Shown here in pieces: positions 43,326 through 51,426 of a stretch of 64,000 nt of DNA (position 1 is the first letter of the stretch; every line of letters starts with the position of its first letter). Under the pieces are notes generated by a model, which was not told the origin of the DNA, made no database searches, and was given only the letters and a program-made list of their open reading frames with translations. The translations under genes were made by a program, and so were the position numbers. The stretch is from Candidatus Proelusimicrobium tauri (GTDB lineage Bacteria > Elusimicrobiota > Elusimicrobia > Elusimicrobiales > Elusimicrobiaceae): assembly GCA_002311025.1 (NCBI GenBank), contig DBYY01000009.1, positions 248,001 through 312,000 of the forward strand, given 5' to 3'.

Positions 43326-44153
43326 ATGAAGAAATTATTAGCATTTTTACTTCTTTGTTGCTCTTTTGCCATAGCAAATGCGCAGTTTAATGCTGTGGCT
43401 GTTGTCGGTAGCGACGGTTATAGCGTAGCAAGAGCATCTTATAATATGGGCGTGCCTTTTGTGCCGGGTCTTGGTATTGTGCCGCAAGTGTCTATGTATT
43501 CAAGAGATGATATGGATACTATGTATAAATACGGGCTTGGCTTAAATTGGCAAACACCGTTTTTAGATATCTTGGAAATCGGCGCGGAAGGTTTCTATAC
43601 CCCTAAAAAGAATGATTATTCCAATTATTCTTTAGGTGCTTATGCTTCTTTGGATATCGCCCATTTTATGATGGGTGTTATGCCGATGGATACTTTAAAA
43701 ATCGGCGCGGGAGTAAGAAAAACTTTCCACACTTTCTATTACTCACCGGATGTTGATATCAATGAAACGGATATCTATACTTTTATACGTGGTGCTAAAG
43801 GCGGCTTAGACTTGGGCGCAACTTATACAAAAGCAATAGATTATTCCCCCGAAACAGGCGTTTATCAACCCTTATGGCTTGATATACCGGGCCTTAATGC
43901 CGTTTACGGCGGCTTCTTAGATTATTCCTTATCTGTGGATGCAGGTTATACTTATAAAATAGTCAGACCTTATGCCTCTTACAGTTTAATCAAATTAAAA
44001 GGATTTGATGAAACGGATGATTTAAGACTTGGCTTAACTTTAAAATTAGCCGTAGTAAATGTTAACGGCGCGGTAGAGTGGTATAATTTCAGCAAAAATT
44101 CCGGTCAAGACAGAGAAAGATTTTATACCCTTAATGCTTCTTTAGGATTCTAG
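43326..44153 (+). CDS. Predicted outer-membrane beta-barrel protein
   Basis: 275 residues; signal peptide (ending ANAQ), then beta-strand-rich sequence and a C-terminal Phe (NASLGF) typical of BAM substrates. GAGGAAAAA precedes the ATG. It is 19 bp after the DHS-like gene. Family not recognised. Confidence 0.7.
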   Translation: MKKLLAFLLLCCSFAIANAQFNAVAVVGSDGYSVARASYNMGVPFVPGLGIVPQVSMYSRDDMDTMYKYGLGLNWQTPFLDILEIGAEGFYTPKKNDYSNYSLGAYASLDIAHFMMGVMPMDTLKIGAGVRKTFHTFYYSPDVDINETDIYTFIRGAKGGLDLGATYTKAIDYSPETGVYQPLWLDIPGLNAVYGGFLDYSLSVDAGYTYKIVRPYASYSLIKLKGFDETDDLRLGLTLKLAVVNVNGAVEWYNFSKNSGQDRERFYTLNASLGF

Positions 44154-44156
44154 TTT

Positions 44157-44582
44157 ATGCAAAAAAGCAAAAGCCTTTCTCTTGTATTATTTGTGCAAAG
44201 AATACTCTTGAGTTTGGCTTTTGCTTTTTTAGCGATTGGCGAAATTTTACACATAAATGCCTTCGTTCAAAATGCTATTGATATCGGCTTGCCTTATGCT
44301 TACCCTATTTGCGTAGGCGTGGCTGTTTTAACCTTCCTTGCAAGTATAATGTTGTTTATCGGTTTTAAAACAAGACTTGCCGCTATTGCCGATATAATAG
44401 CAACTTTATTTACCGGATTTTTCTTTTTTGCAGGTGATTTTAATAAAGTAAATATAGTAGGTGTTATGCTTGCGCTTGCTTTACTTTTCGGTTTTTTTAT
44501 TCTCGGCAGTGGACAAATAAGTTTGGATAATTATTTATCAAATAAAAAAGAAAACGATACAGACAGAATCCCTTTCAGATAA
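44157..44582 (+). CDS. DoxX-like four-span membrane protein
   Basis: 141 residues, four hydrophobic spans; QRILLSLAFAFLAIGEILH and GFKTRLAAIADIIATLFTGFFF resemble DoxX/DoxD-type proteins (quinone- or thiosulphate-linked, often uncharacterised). It starts 3 bp after the barrel gene. Confidence 0.65.
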   Translation: MQKSKSLSLVLFVQRILLSLAFAFLAIGEILHINAFVQNAIDIGLPYAYPICVGVAVLTFLASIMLFIGFKTRLAAIADIIATLFTGFFFFAGDFNKVNIVGVMLALALLFGFFILGSGQISLDNYLSNKKENDTDRIPFR

Positions 44583-44604
44583 TTTTTTATTCTCTAAAAA
44601 CTTC

Positions 44605-46404
44605 TTATTTACCTTCAATAAAAAATTTTTTCATATTACCAAAAACTTTTATTTGTTTTGTTTGATAAGATAAATTAAGATTTTCTTCTTTTGAGATTTT
44701 AACACCGCAATACTCTTGATCCGCGTAAATAAAATTTATTTCAGCAGAAGTATTTTTAAGCAAGTTTTCGGATTTTTCATTTAGAGAATCTTGTTCAAGA
44801 TAAATATTTTTTATTTTTATATCTGATAAATCCTTAAGTGCATAAAGCGAACTCGCCGAACCTTTTACAAACAAGCAATCAATTTCTTTTGTGCCAAGCG
44901 CTAAAACCGCATTGCGCAAGATATCCCCCTTAACTCCAGCGCCGAAAACTCTTGTCAAACTTCTTTCTTCATTAAGCACCACAAAATTATAACGTCCTTT
45001 TAAAACTTCTGTTTTAGAAGTATTAAAAAAGAAGGCCGAAATTAAAAGAACAAGACATAAAGAACAAATAATAAAAACATATCTCTTTTTATTTTTTATT
45101 AAAGGCAAATTAAGGAAAGAGAAAAACACTAAATAGAAACTAATTACCGTCATAGGATTTAATGATGGCATTATTATTTTTGAAATCGGCAAAGAAGCAA
45201 AAAATTCCACAAAAATTTTAAAATCTATTAGCAAAATATTTAAAATGGAAACAACAATTTTTATTAAAAAAGTTATTGGTAAAAAAGAAATCAGCCAAAG
45301 CAAAAAACCGCCAAACATTATAACGGCACTTAATGGTATTAAAATTATGTTTGATAAAGGCGCCGTCAAAGAAATTTTGTGAAAATAATTACAAAAAACT
45401 GCCGTCAGAGAAAGTTGCGCAACTAAAGAAATCAAAAACATTTCCGTTAAAATTTTGACATATCTTGGCAAATTTTCTTTTAATTTAAAATTGTTTACGA
45501 ATAATACTATGGCTAAAGTCGCAAGAAAAGACATCTGAAAACCCGCCTCAAATAAACTTTGCGGATTAAAAATTAAAATAATAAGACCGGCTAAAACAAA
45601 ACCTTGTAAAACTCCGCTTTTACGCCCAAGTATAAACCCCAAAGTAGAACAAAAAGCCATAAGATAAGCCCTAAGTAGAGGAGCATCCGCACCGGCAATA
45701 AGTGTATAAAATAAAGCACAACTTAAAGCGGCACTTGCACTTGTAATCCTTTTACAACCGAGCAAAGAACACAAAAAATAAACTATCAAAGTAATAAAAC
45801 CGATATTTCCGCCGGAAGCGACCAATAAATGCATAGCACCGCTATCTTGAAAGGCGTAATAAAGATCGCGGGAAATATCCCCCTTTTCACCAAGTGTAAT
45901 ACCGCTTAAAATAGGCAAAATATCTTTATTAAAATTTCTCTCAAAAACGCTTAAAATACTCCGGCGAATTTTGGAAATTGTAAGCCAAAAATTATTTGCT
46001 TTTCCGATTTCGGATATATCTTTTATTCTTGTTTGGGCAACTATGTTTTTTCTTCTCAAAAATAAAGCAAAATCAAAAGAACCGAAATTTGTTTCCTGCG
46101 GCAAAGATTCAAGTTTACCCTCATAAGAAATTAAGGAACCCCTTAAAATACTTTTACAATTTTCCTTAAAGCAATAGGCATAAACTTTTTTATTATCGTA
46201 AGTTTTATCAAGTTTTAAAACAAAATTCGTTTTACCGTTTTTATAGGTGGGATAAGAAACGACTTCCCCCTTTAAAAATAAGGGAATATCGGTAAAATGT
46301 TCAAGAGAATTTTCCCCTTTGGGTGCTTTTAAAAAGAAGGCAAGGGATAAAGCATAAAGAGCAAGTAAAATAACTAGCCAGCGTTTATAAAAAGAAATAT
46401 GCAT
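44605..46404 (-). CDS. comEC: ComEC/Rec2-family DNA-uptake channel, short C-terminus
   Basis: A 599-residue protein: N-terminal OB-like region (VSYPTYKNGKTNFVLKLD), the competence domain (GEKGDISRDLYYAFQDSGAMHLLVASGGNIGFI, SAALSCALFYTLIAGADAPLLRAYLM) with many spans. The C-terminal region aligns in layout with the usual metallo-beta-lactamase domain (VFGAGVKGDILRNAVLALGTKEIDCLF) but has no HxHxDH metal site. Full-length ComEC is about 750 residues. Likely carries ssDNA across the inner membrane, without its own nuclease. Its start shares a base with the recR stop. Confidence 0.85.
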   Translation of the reverse strand: MHISFYKRWLVILLALYALSLAFFLKAPKGENSLEHFTDIPLFLKGEVVSYPTYKNGKTNFVLKLDKTYDNKKVYAYCFKENCKSILRGSLISYEGKLESLPQETNFGSFDFALFLRRKNIVAQTRIKDISEIGKANNFWLTISKIRRSILSVFERNFNKDILPILSGITLGEKGDISRDLYYAFQDSGAMHLLVASGGNIGFITLIVYFLCSLLGCKRITSASAALSCALFYTLIAGADAPLLRAYLMAFCSTLGFILGRKSGVLQGFVLAGLIILIFNPQSLFEAGFQMSFLATLAIVLFVNNFKLKENLPRYVKILTEMFLISLVAQLSLTAVFCNYFHKISLTAPLSNIILIPLSAVIMFGGFLLWLISFLPITFLIKIVVSILNILLIDFKIFVEFFASLPISKIIMPSLNPMTVISFYLVFFSFLNLPLIKNKKRYVFIICSLCLVLLISAFFFNTSKTEVLKGRYNFVVLNEERSLTRVFGAGVKGDILRNAVLALGTKEIDCLFVKGSASSLYALKDLSDIKIKNIYLEQDSLNEKSENLLKNTSAEINFIYADQEYCGVKISKEENLNLSYQTKQIKVFGNMKKFFIEGK

Positions 46405-47000
46405 TATAGTTTTGTGCGCCCTTTTAAGGCGTGGGAAAGGGTCATTTCATCTATATAATCTATATTACCGCCAAGAGGCATACCATAGCCAAGACGTGTA
46501 ATTTTAGGTCCGATATCTCTAAGCATATCGGCAAGATATAAAGCCGTTGTTTGCCCTTCGGTATCCGGATTGGTAGCGATAATAATTTCTTTAAGGACAG
46601 ATTTTTCTTTTTTTACTCTTTCCAAAAGTTCTTTTAATTTTAAATTATCTGCGCTACGGCCTTCTATTGGGGAAATACTGCCGTGCAAAACATGATAATA
46701 ACCGTTATAACTTTTTGTTTTTTCAAAGGCTTCTATATCTTTTGGTTCTTCTACGATACAAAGCAAACCGGCATCACGGGTATCGTCGCTGCAAATTTCA
46801 CATAAAGAGGAGTTCTCGCTATAAGCAAAGCATTTTGGACAGCAACCCACCTTTAGGCGCATATCTAAAATTGCTTGGGTAAACTCCGCCGCTTGGGATT
46901 CGCTTGCGCGTAAAAGATACAGAGCAAATCTTTCGGCTTGGCGCGGACCTACACCGGGGAATTTTCTGAAAGCGTTTATTACTCTTTGTATAGTTTTCAT
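46404..47000 (-). CDS. recR: Recombination mediator RecR
   Basis: 198 residues: helix-hairpin-helix (FRKFPGVGPRQAERFALYLL), C4 zinc finger (CPKCFAYSENSSLCEIC), Toprim (LLCIVEEPKDIEAFE) and C-terminal PLGGNIDYIDEMTLSHAL. Loads RecA with RecO. Overlaps dnaX by ATGA, the common dnaX-recR pairing. Confidence 0.96.
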   Translation of the reverse strand: MKTIQRVINAFRKFPGVGPRQAERFALYLLRASESQAAEFTQAILDMRLKVGCCPKCFAYSENSSLCEICSDDTRDAGLLCIVEEPKDIEAFEKTKSYNGYYHVLHGSISPIEGRSADNLKLKELLERVKKEKSVLKEIIIATNPDTEGQTTALYLADMLRDIGPKITRLGYGMPLGGNIDYIDEMTLSHALKGRTKL

Positions 47001-48763
47001 AAAGAATCCACCACTTGCCCGTCAAAAATATTTAAAATATTTTCCAAAACTTTGCTTTTTGTTTTACTTTCCATATCGGAGGAAAAATCTTGTTTTACAA
47101 AAGGATTTGCTTTAGAAATTAAAGTTTTTTCCTGCGGTTTAACTTCTTGTTTTGTTTCTGGGTTTATTTTATTTTCCACAGTTAAATTAACTTCTTTTTT
47201 AGGTTCTGTTTTTGGTTTGGAAATAGCATATATGGCTTTTGAGGTTTTTCTGACAATCGGCTTTTTTATTTCGGGCAAAAGTTTAAGGTCAAAATTAATT
47301 TGTTCACCGAACAGTTCCTGCGATAATTTTTTAAGTTTACCTAACTGCTTTTCCATATTATCTTTTGAAAGACTGTCTTTATATTTAAAACTTAAAATCC
47401 AATTGGTTTTATCCGTTAATTCTGCCTTTGCGCTTTGTAAAACTTCGTATAAAAGGGGATGTTGTTGGGCAACTTTTTGGCAAAAAAGATTCCACCTTTC
47501 CTGCGGGGAAAGTTCCGGTTTTTCTTCTGTTTTTATTTCTTGTGTGAGATTTTCCGCTTTAGGACTTGCTTCTTCTGCCGAAAAACTATTATTTAAAGTT
47601 TTTTTTTCCGTATCTTCGGAAACTAGACCTTGTTCAAGATTTTCAAGGCGGGTAATAAAACTGTCTACATCAAAGGTGCTTTCCATAATGGTAAAAAGAC
47701 CGACTTCGGCGATTAAAGCCGGAGTATCGGAAAATTTAACTTCGTCAATTAATTTACCTATTTTTCGCGTAAGACCCGCTATATAAACGGGGCGCGCTTC
47801 TTTAAGCAAATCATCTGCACCCGCAAAAGGTAAAGGCGCTGTTTTCAAGGAATAGTAAAAAAGTCCGCCGAGTGTATTTTTCAAATCTTTCAAAAGACTT
47901 AAGGTCTCAAAACCTTCTTCTTTAAGAGAAGTAAAAACTTCGTGCATACTTTTTGTATCTTTTAAAACTAAAGATTTTATCGCTTTTACAACCAAATCCT
48001 GCGGTAAAAGGCCGAGCATATTAGCAACGGTTTCTTTACTTATTTTGCCTTGTGAAAAAGCAATTGCCCTATCCATAATTGTTAAAGCATCCCTTAAAGC
48101 GCCACCGGCGGAGTGGGCAATAACCCGCGCGGCATCTTCATCTAAATCAATGGCTTCTGCTTGGGCAAGGTCAAGTAAATGATTTGTAATATCTTCTTCA
48201 CTTATAGGTTTAAAACGGTACGTTTGGCAACGGGAAGTTATTGTTAAAGGAACTTTATTTAATTCCGTTGTAGCCAAAATAAAAACAACGTGGGCGGGTG
48301 GTTCTTCAATAGTTTTTAAAAGAGCATTAAAAGAAGAATCGGAAAGCATATGCACTTCGTCAAGAATAAAAACTTTATATCTATCGCGTGCATTTGCAAG
48401 GGAAACGGTATCAATAATCGCTTGGCGGACTTTTTCAACTTGTGTATTGCTTGCGGCATCAAGTTCCAAAACATCTATATCGCTTGAAGCGGCAATTTCT
48501 TTACATTGCGGGCAAGTGCCGCAAGGCGTAGCCGTTGGCGCGGTATTACCGTTGCCGGTGCAGTTTAATGCCTTTGCTAAAAGACGAGCCGTTGTTGTTT
48601 TACCGCAACCCCTGGGTCCGTAAAATAAATAAGCGTGCGAAATTCTGCCGCTCTTTAAAGCATTTTTTAAAGTGGTGGAAACGCTTTCCTGCCCTACGAC
48701 TTCTTCAAAAGTCTGTGGGCGGTATTTTGACGCTAAATTGACATAAGGGGTTGTGTTCTGCAT
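46997..48763 (-). CDS. dnaX: DNA polymerase III clamp-loader subunit (tau, with candidate gamma)
   Basis: 588 residues. Walker A GPRGCGKTTTA (near 50), four-Cys zinc module (CTGNGN...CGTCPQC), DEVHMLS Walker B, SRCQTYRFKP (SRC sensor), domain III to about 375, then a low-complexity linker and C-terminal tau region. At codons 386-389 the mRNA has nine A residues; one-base slippage either way hits a stop within a few codons, giving a gamma-like product of about 390 residues. There is no Shine-Dalgarno; TATTAT (48770-48775) ends 6 nt before the ATG. Confidence 0.96.
   Translation of the reverse strand: MQNTTPYVNLASKYRPQTFEEVVGQESVSTTLKNALKSGRISHAYLFYGPRGCGKTTTARLLAKALNCTGNGNTAPTATPCGTCPQCKEIAASSDIDVLELDAASNTQVEKVRQAIIDTVSLANARDRYKVFILDEVHMLSDSSFNALLKTIEEPPAHVVFILATTELNKVPLTITSRCQTYRFKPISEEDITNHLLDLAQAEAIDLDEDAARVIAHSAGGALRDALTIMDRAIAFSQGKISKETVANMLGLLPQDLVVKAIKSLVLKDTKSMHEVFTSLKEEGFETLSLLKDLKNTLGGLFYYSLKTAPLPFAGADDLLKEARPVYIAGLTRKIGKLIDEVKFSDTPALIAEVGLFTIMESTFDVDSFITRLENLEQGLVSEDTEKKTLNNSFSAEEASPKAENLTQEIKTEEKPELSPQERWNLFCQKVAQQHPLLYEVLQSAKAELTDKTNWILSFKYKDSLSKDNMEKQLGKLKKLSQELFGEQINFDLKLLPEIKKPIVRKTSKAIYAISKPKTEPKKEVNLTVENKINPETKQEVKPQEKTLISKANPFVKQDFSSDMESKTKSKVLENILNIFDGQVVDSL
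47599..47607 (-). other. Nine-A slippery run in dnaX
   Basis: A9 on the minus strand inside GAA AAA AAA ACT. Adding one A leads to TAA after Asn-Phe-Lys; losing one leads to TAA after Leu. Both truncate just after the clamp-loader domains. Confidence 0.6.
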
Positions 48764-48799
48764 AAGTATATAATAATAAATTAAAATTCTGTGTGCAAA

Positions 48800-49849
48800 T
48801 TATAGGGTTTTCAAAATATAGCACAAAGCGGAAATTGATCCGGCAATAGGCATAGTAATAAACCAAGCCCAAACTATTCTTCTTGCTACGCCCCAATGAA
48901 CGGCGGAAAAACGCTGGAACATACCCGCACCCACGATACCGCCCGTAATAATATGGGTTGTGCTTACCGGTATACCGAACCAAGAAGAAAGAAATAAGGA
49001 TAAAGAAGCACCTGTTTCCGCACAGAAACCGCCGATCGGTTTTAAATGGGTAATTTTCTGCCCCATAGTTTTAATAATACGCCAACCGCCTGAAAGGGTA
49101 CCAAGAGCAATAGCACCGTAACAAGCAAGTTTAACACTCCAAGGAACAAAGATTTCCGCATTGGGGGTAAATTGTGCAAGTTCGTGTTTGGACATAATTA
49201 CATTAGCAATTTTATGGGCCATTTCCGGATCTGAGGCAAGAGCACTAAATAAAATCATCATAATAATACCCATAGTTTTTTGGGCATCGTTACCGCCGTA
49301 ACCAAGGCAGAAGGACGCGGCGGAAAAAAGTTCCGCTTTTCTAAAGAAAGCATCCACTTGTCTATATTTAAAATGAGCGCATATTCTATAAACAATTATA
49401 GACACAATAAAACTTAAAACCATACCTAAAATAGGCGCAACTACGATAAAAGCAACAATTTTTAAAATACCGCCCATAATTAAGGAAGAAGGTCCCGCCT
49501 TAACCAAAGCCGCACCTATAATACCCCCGATTAAGGCGTGGGAAGAACTTGACGGAAGTCCAAACCACCAAGTAACAAGATTCCAAATACAAGCGCTCAT
49601 CAAAGCAGCGAAAACAAGATTCATATCAACAACGTGGATATCAACTATTCCGCCGCCTATTGTTTTAGCAACGCCCATATGGAAAATAAAGCAGGCCAAA
49701 AAGTTAAATGCCGTTGCCCACCAAATTGCAACTCTGGGTGATAAAACCCTTGTTGAAATAATGGTTGAAACGGAGTTCGCCGCATCGTGAAAGCCGTTTA
49801 AATAATCAAAGGCAAGAGCAAGAAAAATTAAAAAAAGTATCCAAAACAT
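48800..49849 (-). CDS. PiT-family inorganic phosphate transporter
   Basis: 349 residues. Two inverted PiT halves: GFHDAANSVSTIISTRVLSPRVAIWWA and GIPVSTTHIITGGIVGAGM, with GGNDAQKTMG in the middle. Cation-coupled phosphate entry through the inner membrane. It is 9 bp after the DUF47 gene, the standard partner. Confidence 0.92.
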   Translation of the reverse strand: MFWILFLIFLALAFDYLNGFHDAANSVSTIISTRVLSPRVAIWWATAFNFLACFIFHMGVAKTIGGGIVDIHVVDMNLVFAALMSACIWNLVTWWFGLPSSSSHALIGGIIGAALVKAGPSSLIMGGILKIVAFIVVAPILGMVLSFIVSIIVYRICAHFKYRQVDAFFRKAELFSAASFCLGYGGNDAQKTMGIIMMILFSALASDPEMAHKIANVIMSKHELAQFTPNAEIFVPWSVKLACYGAIALGTLSGGWRIIKTMGQKITHLKPIGGFCAETGASLSLFLSSWFGIPVSTTHIITGGIVGAGMFQRFSAVHWGVARRIVWAWFITMPIAGSISALCYILKTL

Positions 49850-49858
49850 AAAATACCC

Positions 49859-50482
49859 TTAATTATTTTTTACCAAGATAGAAGAAATAGTGTTTGCCAC
49901 ATGTTCGCACATATCGGTAACGCCTTCGCTTTCTTCAAAAAGTTCTTTTTGTTTAATAGCCATTAAAGGATTAATTTTTTCATCATTAAGTATGCGGGAG
50001 ATGGCTTCATCGCGGATTTCGTCGGCAAGGTTTTCAAGGCGGTTAATTTCTACACAGTGTTTTGAAGTTTGCTTAAAATTCTTTTTGTTTCTTAAGGACA
50101 TAACCGCATTATGAACTTCTATTGCAGATTTTTCAATAACTTCTGCAAGATGTTTAGATTCCTGTGCCGGTTCAAATATCTTAAAAAGATAAAATCTGTT
50201 TGTAATAAGATAAATACCATCGATAATATTATCCATTTGATTGGTAAGGTCTAAAATATCTTCTCTGTCAAACGGAGTAATAAAACTTTCATTTAAGGTA
50301 TTAATGATATTATGGCAGGCTTCATCACCGTCGTGTTCAATGGAATGCATCTTGCTGACATTATCTCTTGTAATTTCAGGAGTGCAAACAATTTTTTTGA
50401 ACAAAGCGGCAGCCTCCATCACTAGATGCGCTTGGGCATCTAAGAGATCAAAAAACTTTACTTCCTTTGGCATAAATAACAT
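49859..50482 (-). CDS. DUF47 (PhoU-like) protein
   Basis: 207 residues from the ATG at 50482, preferred because AGGAGG lies 9 nt upstream and upstream codons fall in a terminator-like leader. Helical PhoU-like fold: SKMHSIEHDGDEACHNIINTLNESFITPFDREDI and IDRLENLADEIRDEAIS-type segments hold the Glu/Asp metal sites. Thought to regulate PiT transporters. Confidence 0.88.
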   Translation of the reverse strand: MLFMPKEVKFFDLLDAQAHLVMEAAALFKKIVCTPEITRDNVSKMHSIEHDGDEACHNIINTLNESFITPFDREDILDLTNQMDNIIDGIYLITNRFYLFKIFEPAQESKHLAEVIEKSAIEVHNAVMSLRNKKNFKQTSKHCVEINRLENLADEIRDEAISRILNDEKINPLMAIKQKELFEESEGVTDMCEHVANTISSILVKNN

Positions 50483-50505
50483 ACAGGGGTTCCTCCTATA
50501 AATAA

Positions 50506-50535
50506 AAAAGGCAGACAAAAAGATGCCTGCCTTTT
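50506..50535 (-). promoter_or_regulatory. Terminator-like hairpin in the DUF47-PiT leader
   Basis: A 9-bp stem (50506-50514 with 50527-50535), 12-nt loop, followed on the minus strand by TTTTTTATTTATAGGAGG, so the T-tract ends just before the ribosome site. It sits between the promoter and the gene, as an attenuator would. Confidence 0.6.
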
Positions 50536-50588
50536 ATCAGTAAATTATTTGTTTAGTAATTAAGAAAAAATTTTTCTTCATTAAATAT

Positions 50589-50594
50589 ATTATA
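50589..50594 (-). promoter_or_regulatory. -10 box of the DUF47-PiT operon
   Basis: TATAAT on the minus strand in the context TTGGTATAATATA, the same context seen before rpsJ and the 59688 peptide; no strong -35. Confidence 0.55.
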
Positions 50595-50627
50595 CCAATA
50601 TTTTTAGGGGTAATCCTTAAAATTTAA

Positions 50628-50633
50628 TATAAT
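50628..50633 (+). promoter_or_regulatory. -10 box for leaderless LMW-phosphatase mRNA
   Basis: TATAAT ends 7 nt before the ATG at 50641. No Shine-Dalgarno can fit, so the transcript probably starts at the AUG. Confidence 0.55.
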
Positions 50634-50640
50634 TTTTTAT

Positions 50641-51090
50641 ATGAAGAGGATTTGTTTTGTTTGCCACGCTAATATTTGCAGAAGTTTCGGCGCCCAGTGT
50701 ATTTTAAATAATTTAGCCGACAAAGATAATAATAAAAAAATTGTTGCTGTTTCGCGTGGTATCTATGCGCAAGATTATTATGCCGTGCCTGATAAAATGT
50801 GGGATTTTTTGGCGTCTAAAGGTATTAAAAAAACCGACCATAAATCAACTCTACTTACCAAGCAAGATTTAGAAAATTGCGACCTTATTTTAACCATGAC
50901 TGCCGAACAAAAAGAAGATATTTTAGATAAATACGCCCAATTCACCGATAAAGTTTTTATGTTACAGGAGTATATCTACGATAAAGAAGAAGAAGTTAAA
51001 GATCCTATTTCTTTTAGCGGTTCAAGTTTTAATAAAGTAATGGAAAAAGTTTACACTGTCGTTTGCGATTTATATGAAAAAATTAAGTAA
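50641..51090 (+). CDS. Low-molecular-weight protein-tyrosine phosphatase family
   Basis: 149 residues. P-loop CHANICRS gives C8-X5-R14-S, and the general acid DP (Asp121) lies in VKDPISF. Family members dephosphorylate phosphotyrosine, often on BY-kinases that control capsule export, or act as arsenate reductases; here HANICRS fits the phosphatase. No kinase partner is adjacent. The start has no Shine-Dalgarno and a -10 box 7 nt upstream. Confidence 0.85.
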   Translation: MKRICFVCHANICRSFGAQCILNNLADKDNNKKIVAVSRGIYAQDYYAVPDKMWDFLASKGIKKTDHKSTLLTKQDLENCDLILTMTAEQKEDILDKYAQFTDKVFMLQEYIYDKEEEVKDPISFSGSSFNKVMEKVYTVVCDLYEKIK

Positions 51091-51108
51091 TTTTTCTCTC
51101 TAAAGCAT

Positions 51109-51138
51109 TTGACACTAAACTTGGCTTATTGATATAAT
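51109..51138 (+). promoter_or_regulatory. Promoter of tRNA-Arg
   Basis: Consensus TTGACA (51109-51114), 18-bp spacer, TATAAT (51133-51138); the mature tRNA starts 9 nt later. Confidence 0.85.
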
Positions 51139-51146
51139 ATATGTAT

Positions 51147-51218
51147 GCCCCCATAGCTCAATGGATAGAGCACCTGCCTTCTAAGCAGGGGATATAAGTT
51201 CGATTCTTATTGGGGGTA
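51147..51218 (+). tRNA. tRNA-Arg (TCT anticodon)
   Basis: A 72-nt cloverleaf: acceptor GCCCCCA/TGGGGGT (first pair G-U), D-arm GCTC/GAGC, anticodon TCT at 51180-51182, T-loop TTCGATT, CCA not encoded. Confidence 0.93.
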
Positions 51219-51295
51219 TTTTTATTTTGGATTATTTTTTGCTCTTTTTTATTTTTTAAAAACTTCGGATATTCGGGGTTACCATCCCCTCGCGT

Positions 51296-51398
51296 TATAA
51301 CTCATTTTTAAAAGCCTTTTCTTTTAGAAAAACAAATTAAATAAGGTATGCTCATTTGGAGATTTAAGAATATTCTTCTAATATTTCTATGAGTTATA
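51296..51398. repeat. 103-bp segment bounded by a 10-bp inverted repeat
   Basis: TATAACTCAT (51296-51305) and its perfect reverse complement (51389-51398). The interior has no gene. Just outside lies a hairpin-rich, GC-richer patch (about 51264-51295). MITE-like in size and form but unproven. Confidence 0.35.
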
Positions 51399-51426
51399 GG
51401 TACTATTACGGAGACAAGAAAATCTA

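Noticed and set aside
46938..47786. 282-codon open frame on the + strand over recR/dnaX
   Set aside because: Antisense to two firmly identified genes, Ser/Phe-rich without domains; a composition artefact.
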